Shown piece by piece: positions 50,394 through 59,659 of a stretch of 64,000 nucleotides of DNA. A model generated the notes under the pieces. The model saw nothing but the letters and a program-made list of their open reading frames with translations, made no database searches and was not told where the DNA came from. The translations under genes were made by a program, and so were the position numbers. Origin of the DNA: Phymorhynchus buccinoides (Eukaryota > Mollusca > Gastropoda > Neogastropoda > Raphitomidae); the NCBI GenBank assembly GCA_017654935.2, contig CM065713.1:14266458-14330457 (forward strand), written 5' to 3'. Position 1 is the stretch's first letter. Each line of letters begins with the position of its first letter.

Positions 50394-51389
50394 GTAGGTC
50401 AGATTGCCGCGTTTTTGTTGTGGTTTGTTTCTTGTATTGCCAGTTCTTTATGAAAGAGTGTGGATGTTGTGACAGTGTCTTTCTCTGTGTGTTTTGTTGT
50501 GTGTGTGTTTGTTTGTGTGTTTATGTGTACAGGGAAATTGTCCGTCTGCGCATGTTGTGTGTGTGTCGTGTGTCTTATTCTACATTGGTGTGTGTGTCGT
50601 TTCTCTGTGTGTGTGGTTACTGTCCATGTATGTGAGCATGTTTTGTGTGTTGTGTTTAGTGTTTATTGCATTCGTGTGGTGTGTGTGTACTTGCCTTATG
50701 GTGTATGTGTGTGTGTTTACTGTTCATGTGTGTGTCGTGTCTTTAATCTGTGTGTGTGTGTGTGTGTGCTTGTAGTTGTGTTAAGATGTACATGTGTGTG
50801 TGTGTGTTTCTTTCTCTGTGTGTGTGTGTGTGTGTTACTGTACATGTGTGTGTGTTGTCTTTCTTAATCTGTGTGTGTGTGTGTTGTGTTACTGTACATG
50901 TGTGTTGCGCATGTTTGTGTGCGTGCGTGTGTGTCTTTCTCTTTGTGTGTGTGTGTGTGTGTTACATGTACATGTGTGTGCGCATGGTTGTGTGTGTGTA
51001 TGTGTCTTTCTCAGGTGTGCCTTTTTTGTGCACTGTTGTGTCTGTTTGTGTGTGTGTGCATGAATGTGTGTGTATGTGTGTCCTGTGGTTGCTCATGTGT
51101 TGTGTGTGTGGTGTGTGTGTTTCACTGTCTCTCTGTTTGTGTTCGTCTATCGTTCGTGCGTCATGTCTTTTCATGTGATGTGCACACCCTACATATTTTG
51201 TGTCTGTGCATTTGTGGGTACATGTGCATGCATATGTGTATGTGTGTTTTTTTTTTTTTCTTGTGTGTGTGTCCCCTGTGAGTGTGCATGCACGTGTGTC
51301 TGTTTCTGTTTGTGGTGGTATGAGTCAGATGTGATTGAGGGACATACTTTTTTTTCCACCACATGTCTATGTGGTTGTTTTTAGTTATT

Positions 51390-51540
51390 TTAACCCCTTC
51401 AGTGCCAGAGGAAAATTCACAAATTATCGATTTTTCTTAAATTATACAATTGAAAAGAGACCTGTTAGACCCAATCTGAAAAAGTGATCTAGAGATATAT
51501 GAATACAGTGTATATCTTTCCTGACTTGTCTAAAACAAAC
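51390..51540. mobile_element. TTAA-type element family D, uninterrupted part
   Basis: TTAACCCCTTCAGTGCCAGA, then 'gaaaagagacctgtt' and 'gatctagagatat...tatctttcctgacttgtc'. It supplies the empty site for the hAT-like insertion at 13870-14267. The right end is not clear. Confidence 0.6.
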
Positions 51541-51589
51541 AAAAAACATCATTCCAGGGCTATGACATCAACCAGTTATGACATCATCA

Positions 51590-52345
51590 ATGACATCACA
51601 CATCCCATAGTAGACACAGGGGACCCGGCAGGGAAGGTGTTTTAGACATCACACTTCCCCATAGTTAGACACAGGACCCGGCAGGGGAAGGTGTTATGAC
51701 ATCACACATCCTGTAGTAGACACAGGACCTGGCAGGGAAGGTGTTAGACATCACACTTCCCATAGTAGACACAGGACCAGGCAGGGAAGGTGTTAGACAT
51801 CACACTTCCCATAGTAGACACAGGACCCGGCAGGGAAGGTGTTAGACATCACAACTTCCCATAGTAGACACAGGACCCGGCAGGGAAGGTGTTAGTTATC
51901 ACACTTCCCATAGTAGACACAGGACCGGCGGCAGGGAAGGTGTTAGACATCACACTTCCCATAGTAGACACAGGACCTGGCAGGGAAGGTGTTAGACATC
52001 ACACTTCCCATAGTAGACACAGGACCAGGCAGGGAAGGTGTTAGACATCACACTTCCCATAGTAGACACAGGACCCGGCAGGGAAGGGGTTTAACATCAC
52101 ACTTACCATAGTAGACACAGGACCTGGCAGGGAAGGTGTTAGTTATCACACTTCCCATAGTAGACACAGGACCTGGCAGGGAAGGTGTTAGTTATCACAC
52201 TTCCCATAGTAGACACAGGACCAGGCAGGGAAGGTGTTAGACATCACACCTTACCATAGTAGACACAGGACCCCGGCAGGGAAGGGTGTTTGACATCACA
52301 CACCCAGTAGTAGACACAGGACCCGGCAGGGAAGGTGTTAGATAT
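51590..52345. repeat. ~50-bp minisatellite, about 15 units
   Basis: Unit: 'catcacacttcccatagtag', 'acacaggacc(c/t/a)ggcag' and 'ggaaggtgttaga'. Units vary by short insertions and by the base after 'acaggacc'. It precedes the candidate micro-exon by about 75 bp. Confidence 0.95.
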
Positions 52346-52416
52346 TTGTTGCTGTCTTTCTTTGTATACTTATTTATCAATTATTTAATGACTTGTGCTT
52401 CTTGTTTCTTTTGCAG

Positions 52417-52440
52417 GAGCAGGCACCGTGAAACCCCCAA
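52417..52440 (+). CDS. Candidate SORL1-copy micro-exon (24 nt)
   Basis: Strong acceptor cttgtttcttttgcag and strong donor GTAAGT enclose 24 nt, phase 1 to phase 1, encoding GAGTVKPP. Adjacent candidate exons share phase 1, so it could be included or skipped without frame change. Short, hence moderate confidence. Confidence 0.5.
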
Positions 52441-53021
52441 GTAAGTGTAGTGTCTGTGTTATTTGTTTTAGCATTTCCATTTTGTTGTTTGTTTTAGCCC
52501 TCTTTCTCTTGACGCTCTGTGCTCTCAGTCACTTCTAAAATCTTAAGCCAAGGGATGTCACCCCGCACAAATGGTGGGGTGGCGTCAGAAAAAAAAAGTC
52601 TATTAATAATCGAAGACCGTGTATCTGTCTGTGTGTCACTGTGTGTGCAGGCTAAAACCATATTTAGCTTTCGCCGATCGCCAACAAACTTTCACACTAT
52701 AGCGATATGAACACACTGCCGGTAAAATAGGAGGCACAACTTTATACAACACGCTCGCTAATCAGCGTAATGAACTCATTTCTACACTCAAGTCGCCACA
52801 ACGGATTGCACTTTGCTTCCATTTCTTCATTATCTCCCCTTTTCATATCTCCCTTTAAAAAGGATATTTTTACACCACTTTTCACAAAATTCAGTGGTTA
52901 GTGCATTTCGCTTAGTGCGTTGCGCTCGCACGCAAGAGGTTGTGTGTTTGATACAATTTTTTCCTCCTTCTTTTTCTCCATTTTAGGGTCTTGCATATTC
53001 TTTTGTGTGTGTGTGTGTGTG

Positions 53022-53023
53022 GT

Positions 53024-53101
<78 letters not shown>
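53022..53101. repeat. G-homopolymer, about 80 bases
   Basis: Pure G run after a GT repeat. Probably length-variable and hard to sequence. Confidence 0.95.
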
Positions 53102-53103
<2 letters not shown>

Positions 53104-54375
53104 TTAGCTTGTGACTTTCTGACTGTTCGTGTGGGAATGGTGTAGGGTCGCCTCACGCGGTTACACCCACTCGAAATAAAATGGACCACCTACAGCCCGG
53201 GCAAAGCCGGGTTTACTTACTAGTGTATAAATATACCCAAGCAGATTTTGTGTGTGTTTTTGTTTTGAATGTGTTGCCGGAGATGTCTGTCTGATTTGCA
53301 AAATGAATTTCAAGATATTATGGGGGTGCATGGCTCCACCCAAAAATGCCACCAAAGTGTAGTCGCAAAACTGCTTTCACTGCTTTCACTAGTCATTCAC
53401 TGCCTACTTTTGCAGACTGGTGAAGCCTAAGACGATTGAAATGGAAATGTAGGTCATAATCATTCACTGACCCTTTCACTTCACGATCTTATAAGTCCTA
53501 TCTTTCACAGAAATGGGAATTTTCATCGCCGTCATCACTCAGTGGATGCAATAACGATTCCTCATCCATGTTGCAAAAGTCAGAAAAATGCCAATGTCAG
53601 TAACACGACTTCAAAAATTTGCATCGATCGACCAAAAACTCGCTCAGTGCCGAAACTGGTCAAACCACCCTCCTAACCCATCACTTTGCGATCTCATAAG
53701 TCCCATCTTTCACACAAATACGAATACTCATCGCTGTCCTCATTCAATGGACGCCATAACTGTTCGTCATCCATGTTGGAAAAGTCATGAAAATGCCTAA
53801 GTCAGTCACTAAAACATTTTTTTAAATGCAATCTCTCAAACAGATTGACTTAGCAGCTATATTAAACGGTTTGCCGGAAGTGGGATGTGATTCAGGGAAA
53901 GAGGGGGAGCAGAGGTGTCACAATTTGAAACGATGGTGTGTCAAATCAAGTCAAGTCAAGTCAGAATTATCTTTATTGACGATAAAGGAGTAAGCTATAA
54001 GCTTTTTTTTTTCATCCTGTCATAAAAAGAAGAAAAATACTGAATAAAATGAAATGAAATAAAAATGAAAAGATCAACAACGAAGATTGGCGTAAGGAAG
54101 CAAATATCAAAAACAAATCATGCATGGATCATGCCTAGCAAATACAATATGTACAAAATATAAATACAAATGTAATCATAGTTTGAAAGGGAGAGAGCAA
54201 GAGGTAGGTGGGACAAGAAAAAAAGATTGAGACATAGAGGCTGATAGAGACACCGTAAAGAATAAAAAAAATAAAAAGGAAACTGATAGAGAGAGAGAGT
54301 GTGCGTGTGTGTGTGTGTGAGAGAGAGAGAAAAGTGTCTTTTGTATGCCCTGCAGTGTTCAGGTACAGACTATAC

Positions 54376-55049
54376 TACAGGGGTGCATGTGGCTATACCT
54401 GAAGCCTGAATTCAGGCTGTTTGATGCTGGTTGAGGCAGTGGTCTGCCTGAAAATAAGGCTCTTCTTTACAGAACCAAGCTCTTGAAATGATCGCTGTAT
54501 CAAGGGGTTGTGATAGAAAGTTCAGGCGTAAACTGTGGTCACCACATCGTCACTGTCCGACGCTAACCGTGTATTTACAAAATTTGACAAAAATAGATTT
54601 TTTTTAACTGAAGCTCCTACCAGTGACCTCACGCAGGTCTTCTATAAATATCTTGTGTCTGCGACCAATGAAAATGCTCAAATTTGTCACATGATACCGC
54701 AGAAATAATCGTGTATGTGGCGGGTTGTTGATGGTTTTGACGCGATAAGCGTGTAACTGGTCACGCTAATTGTGTAACTGCCGGCAGCTGTCGTAAGATC
54801 TCCCATTGTGAGAACAATGCACTAACTTTGTGACTAACCGTGTAACTGAATTATCACGAAAATTTTGGGTGTTAATGCAACTTTTATTGTGTCACATGCT
54901 TACTCATCGGTAAAGAAGAAGGGTCAAGCGTATATCAAATGGGGATTGACTTTGTAGCAGGCGACAATATGTTTTTTGATGCTCCTGTAAAATCACTGAT
55001 TGTGTAAATACACGGTTAGCGTCGGACAGCGACGACATGCACCCTTGTA
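54376..55049. mobile_element. DNA element with long TIR (GTCCGACGCTAACCGTG), left arm interrupted
   Basis: Right end, reverse complemented, reads TACAAGGGTGCATGTCGTCG then CTGTCCGACGCTAACCGTGT. The left end has TACAGGGGTGCATGT, then about 160 bp of unrelated sequence beginning 'ggctatacctgaagcctg', then CGTCACTGTCCGACGCTAAC. So the left inverted repeat was split by an insertion. The interior repeats 'gtgtaactg'. No coding capacity. Confidence 0.65.
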
Positions 55050-55129
55050 TATAATTTAACGAATCAATCGCTGTCGCATGACCGATATTAATCAGCGGAT
55101 AAGAGTTTATTTTTGTCGGCAATTTCCAG

Positions 55130-55252
55130 CGCTCCCCAAGGGAGGGAACAACTTCATGTGTGCCTGGGGCGACAATTTCATCGCCCTGATGTACGTCTGC
55201 AACGGGCTCAAAGACTGTTTGGACGGCTCTGATGAGCAGAACTGCAACGCCT
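55130..55252 (+). CDS. SORL1: SORL1-copy exon: LDL receptor class A module
   Basis: Acceptor gtcggcaatttccag before 55130, donor GTAAGT at 55253; phase 1 to phase 1, 41 codons. It encodes GGNNFMCAWGDNFIALMYVC, NGLKDCLDGSDEQNC: the C-terminal calcium-binding signature DC.DGSDE of an LDLa repeat. Only four cysteines are present; the first and third canonical cysteines are missing, and these normally pair with each other. Directly followed in phase by the first fibronectin III exon (58900), as in SORL1, where LDLa repeats precede fibronectin III domains. Confidence 0.9.
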
Positions 55253-55714
55253 GTAAGTGTGTGTGTGTCTTCCGTCTGTGCGTTTGTCGTTCTGTTTACT
55301 CTACTCTTTTCGAGTAGTATTCTACTCAATCTACTACTCTTCAAAATTGGAAATAATGCTCTTTAACCCTTTCGCTTCGCCGTGGGGATACCGGGGGTCT
55401 TTCGTACAAATAGTTCCCCCACATTCTGGAGGTTCTGTGCTTGTAAAGTTGTAGCTTCCACTAATCTTTCACTCTCTTTGACTCTGCCTTTTCCCTTTGC
55501 TTTCTGTCATCTACTATCTTTCTGCCTTATTGGCCCATTCTCCTGCCTTTTTTCAAAGTAAATCTTCCCAATTTTCTCCTTTGAGCTCCTCCGAAATCGG
55601 AATGTGTCGGCTGTACGCAGCGGGGAGACCAGTAAAAACTGAAAACCAAACACATGCGTACCTTACCCATTATGGTCATATGGCCTGAGAACGCAGAAGA
55701 AAAAGAAGAAGAAG

Positions 55715-55961
55715 AACCCTTTCGCCGCCAGCCATTTTTCAGAAACAAATACCATTAAACTTAACTGGGTAGAGAACAAAAATTGTCTGCTATATTGGAA
55801 ATTCCTCTGTGACATGTCTAACATTAGGCCTATCTTTACCTCCCAAAATTACGAAAATAGGGTCTTCGGATAACAGGCCCTGATTTGATGCCTTTTAGTT
55901 TTAGTGACATGGGTGTTAAATTGTTGTGGTGCATAAATGCGACATTGGTGAAAGGGTCTAA
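55715..55961. mobile_element. MITE family A copy without TTAA
   Basis: aaccctttcgccgccagcc ... attggtgaaagggtct, reverse orientation; the flanking TTAA has decayed. Confidence 0.75.
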
Positions 55962-56199
55962 TTCTTGATTACTACTCATTTTCAGTGAAAATTGTTTTAA
56001 TGGTTTAATGAATAAAACTACACAATTTGCACCAAGACTACTCATTTCAGCTATCCAGACTACTTGAGACTTGCGTAGGGGGTAAACAGGTACAGTCTAG
56101 TTTGTTAGCACAGGGTTCGTACAGGGACCTTGAAACCTTGAAAAGTCCCAGGAAATTGTGCCCCCCCCCAAGGGGATACCGGGGGTCATTTGTTTCCGA

Positions 56200-56236
56200 G
56201 ACTGTTCGGACGGCTCCGACGAGCAGAACTGTAAGG
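56200..56236 (+). pseudogene. Relic of the LDLa exon 3' edge
   Basis: 'gactgttcggacggctcc', 'gacgagcagaactgtaagg' matches the end of the exon at 55130-55252 (DC.DGSDEQNC) with its donor. Only about 35 bp are kept and no acceptor is present. Confidence 0.75.
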
Positions 56237-57343
56237 CCGTGTACACACATAAAGCGGATATTCCATGCGGAAACCCATGTGCAATCCATAAATAAGTGAA
56301 ACAAAGAAGGGAAAAGATTTGCGCACGTGTCCGAATTTCCCCTATTTGCGTAAACTTTTATCCTTCTTTCTTCCACTTATTTAGGGTTTTCTGTACGGAA
56401 CTTACGCGTCTAATGTGAACCAGGCCTTAGCATGTGTCTTCCGTCTGTGTGTTTGTTAGCACAGAGTTCGTGCAGGGTCCTGGAAACCTTGAAAAGTCCC
56501 GGGAAAATTGAAAAGTTTCCCCCGCCTTCTGGAAGTTCTGACATCTGTATTGTTAGAAATTCGGGACTTTTCTGGTGTTGCACTGCCTCCGGGCATTGCC
56601 TCCAGGATCATTCCCACCATCTTTATTTCTACTAATGTCCCATATTTCAATGTGTCTGTTCCAGACCGGAGGACGTTAAGCAGAATTTCATCATGATGGA
56701 AGTTCTGTGCTTGTAACTTCCTTTAATCTGTCACTCTCTTTGACTCTGCCTTTTTCCCTTTGCTTACTGTCATCTACTATCTTTCTGCCTTACCGGGTCC
56801 ATTCTCCTTGCCTTTCACAAAAACACTTTCAAAAAGATTTTCCTCCAGCCGAAGTCGGACTTGCTGGGCCTAACTATTTTTTATTTTTGTATATAGCATT
56901 TTTTTTAAATTTCCCTCTCTCATCCCTCCACTCCACAATTCCTTACATTCTCTCACACACTCATCCATCAACATGCATTTTTTCAATATTAAGCATATTA
57001 ATTAATATAATTTGTACATGCTTAATAAATATATGAATCAGTCAAACAATAAATTCCATTTACAATCTAAAGTGTTTCTTTGTGCTTTTGAGTTGAAAGT
57101 GTGCATGAGTGAGTGAGTTTATAATAGTGTTAAAATGAGAAGGTTGGAGATTTTGTATAACAATAGCTTAGTGATTACCAAGTTTTTTGGGGGGTTTTCC
57201 ATAAGCAAACTAGAAAAGTTAACATAACATTACTAGAAAACACATGTTTGTTTACACCTAACTATTTCTTAGTTAGATGGGACTGATTGATGGTTTGGAT
57301 GGTACTGACAAACAGATGAGCAGCATCTGTTAAGTGGGTTTGT

Positions 57344-58022
57344 CTGTGTGTGTTTAGTGTTTGTGTCTGTGTGTTTGTGTGAGAGACGTTGCCCCGTGTC
57401 CTGGACAGACCAGACAAATGCACACACAAACACTGTTACTTGCACACACACGCGCACACACATTCGCGCACACTCGCGCGCGCATGCGCACACACGCACA
57501 CACACACACGCGCACGCACACGCACACACACACAGAGTGGTTGAACTTCATTCCAGACGTATTGGTGTGGTAGCGTTTTTTTGTGTTGGTGTTCTGTGTT
57601 TTCAGACGCCCGGTCATGGCAAGCGGTGAACGTCCTGAAAAGGGAAGACACCTCTGTCATGCTGTACTGTGTTTTCAGACGCCTGTGTGTGTTTAGTGTT
57701 TGTGTCTGTGTGTTTGTGTGAGAGACGTTGCCCCGTGTCCTGGACAGACCAGACAAATGCACACACAAACACTGTTACTTGCACACACACGCGCACACAC
57801 ATTCGCGCACACTCGCGCGCGCACGCGCACGCGCACACACACGCACACACACACGCGCACGCTAACGCACACACACACAGAGTGGTTGAACTTCATTCCA
57901 GACGTATTGGTGTGGTAGCGTTTTTTTGTGTTGGTGTTCTGTGTTTTCAGACGCCCTGTCAAGCCAAACGGTGCACGTCCTGAAAAGGGAAGACACCTCT
58001 GTCAAGCTGTACTGTGTTTTCA
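57344..58022. repeat. 339-bp tandem duplication with alternating purine-pyrimidine core
   Basis: 'ctgtgtgtgtttagtgtttg' begins at 57344 and at 57683, and both units run through 'agagacgttgccccgtgtcc', a (CA)/(CG) tract and 'gaacttcattccagacgt' to 'gtgttttcagacgcc'. The CG/CA tracts (57445-57530, 57782-57880) are prone to Z-DNA. Confidence 0.92.
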
Positions 58023-58899
58023 GACGCCCTGTCAAGCCAAACGGTACACGTCCTGAAAAGGGAAGACACCTCTCTCATGCTGTACTGTGTTTTCAGACGC
58101 CCTGTCAAGCCAAACGGTGCACGTCCTGAAAAGGGAAGACACCTCTGTCATGCTGTACTGTGTTTTCAGACGCCCGGTCAAGCCAAACGGTGCACATCCT
58201 GGAAAGGGAAGACACCTCTGTCATGCTGTACTGTGTTTTCAGACGCCCTGTCAAGCCAAACGGTGCACGTCCTGAAAAGGGAAGACACCTCTGTCATGCT
58301 GTACTGTGTTTTCAGACGCCCGGTCAAGCCAAACGGTGCACGTCCTGAAAAGGGAAGACACCTCTCTCATGCTGTACTGTGTTTTCAGACGCCCTGTCAA
58401 GCCAAACGGTGCACGTCCTGAAAAGGGAAGACACCTCTGTCATGCTGTACTGTGTTTTCAGACGCCCGGTCAAGCCAAACGGTGCACGTCCTGAAAAGGG
58501 AAGACACCTCTGTCATGCTGTACTGTGTTTTCAGACACCCGGTCAAGCCAAACGGTGCACGTCCTGAAAAGGGAAGACACCTCTGTCCTGCTGTACTGTG
58601 TTTTCAGACGCCCTGTCAAGCCAAACGGTGCACGTCCTGGAAAGGGAAGACACCTCTGTCATGCTGTACTGTGTTTTCAGACGCCCGGTCAAGCCAAACG
58701 GTGCACGTCCTGAAAAGGGAAGACACCTCTGTCATGCTGTACTGTGTTTTCAGACACCCGGTCAAGCCAAACGGTGCACTTGCTGGAAAAGAAAGACACC
58801 TCTGTCATGCTGTACTGTGTTTTCAGACACCTGGTCAAGCCAAACGGTGCACGTCCTGAAAAGGGAAGACACCTCTGTCATGCTGTACTGTGTTTTCAG
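57941..58899 (+). repeat. 73-bp exon-edge array: 13 units before the real exon
   Basis: Each unit is 'tgtgttttcag' (acceptor) plus the first 55-60 nt of the fibronectin III exon ('acgccc(g/t)gtcaagccaaac', 'ggtgcacgtcctgaaaaggg', 'aagacacctctgtcatgctg'). Starts repeat every 73 bp from 57941. One further complete and one truncated copy sit at 57596 and 57670. 73 is not a multiple of three. Only the last unit (58900) runs into the rest of the exon and a donor. Confidence 0.95.
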
Positions 58900-59014
58900 A
58901 CGCCCGGTCAAGCCAAACGGTGCACTTGCTGGAAAAGAAAGACACCTCTGTCCTGCTGTACTGGAGTTCTGAAGGCGGGTCGCCTAGCAGAAACAACACC
59001 ATTGTGTCCTACTT
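58900..59014 (+). CDS. SORL1: SORL1-copy exon: fibronectin III domain 1, first half
   Basis: Identical to 57-171 in sequence, acceptor and donor (GTGAGT at 59015). It follows the LDLa exon in phase 1. Translation begins ARSSQTVHLLEKKDTSVLLY. Twelve or more upstream acceptors are nearly identical, so which one the spliceosome uses is not obvious from sequence alone; the last gives an uninterrupted FN III frame. Confidence 0.85.
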
Positions 59015-59361
59015 GTGAGTCTGTGTGTGTGTGTGAGACAGAGAGAGAGAGAGAGAGTGAGAGACACTTCTGTGATGCTGGTATTGAAGCTCTGAATATA
59101 CATGCTCCTACTTGTGAGTTGTGTGTGTGTGAGAGAGAGAGACAGAGAGTGACAGAGAGTGAGAGACACTTCTGTGATGCTGTGCTGAAGCTGAAGATAC
59201 ATGCTCCTATTTGTGTGTGTGTGTGTGTGTGTCTGTATGTGTGTGAGAAAAGACAGAGGGGGAGAGAGAGAGAGAGACTCAACTATCATGCTGTACTAGA
59301 GACGTTCTGAACATGAAAAACAACATCACCGAAAACAACACCATTGTGTCCTACTTGTGAA

Positions 59362-59419
<58 letters not shown>

Positions 59420-59628
59420 AGAAGAGAGATAGATAGAAAGAAACACACAGAGAGAAAGAGAGGGAGAGGGAGCGACACTTCTGTGATGCTTTATTGAAGC
59501 TCGGAAGATGACGTGTTCCTATTTGTGAGTGAGTGTATGCATGTATGTATGTGTGTGTGTGTGTGTGAGAAAGAGAGAGAGGGAGAGAGAGAGAGAGAGA
59601 CCTGTGATGCTGTTTTGGAGTTCTGTAT

Positions 59629-59659
<31 letters not shown>

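Larger units (their letters stand above)
50394..52416 (+). other. Intron-like: GT-rich DNA, element D, 50-bp minisatellite
   Basis: GT-rich low-complexity DNA (50470-51330), TTAA element D start (51390-about 51530, the uninterrupted relative of 13748), then the minisatellite 51590-52345. Confidence 0.7.
52441..55129 (+). other. Intron: G run, degenerate tandem block, DNA element
   Basis: G run (53022-53101), a degenerate direct repeat of about 215 bp ('acttcacgatcttataagtc...' at 53477 and 'actttgcgatctcataagtc...' at 53692), a reversed 'aagtcaagtcaagtca' retroelement-type tail (53944-53980), and an element with TACA(G/A)GGGTGCATGT ends (54376-55049). Confidence 0.65.
55253..58899 (+). other. 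Intron: repeat G, MITE A, LDLa relic, duplicated CA block, 73-bp array
   Basis: Repeat G (55377-55705), MITE A (55715-55961), relic of the LDLa exon end (56200-56236), another repeat G (56700-56890), A/T-rich DNA (56890-57340), 339-bp tandem pair (57344-58022) and the 73-bp array (57941-58899). Confidence 0.7.

Noticed and set aside
58014..58860. Overlapping 62- to 188-codon + frames with repeated FSDA(L/R)SSQTVHVLKRED
   Set aside because: They are read-throughs of the 73-bp exon-edge array, whose length shifts frame every unit; only the last unit is a real exon.
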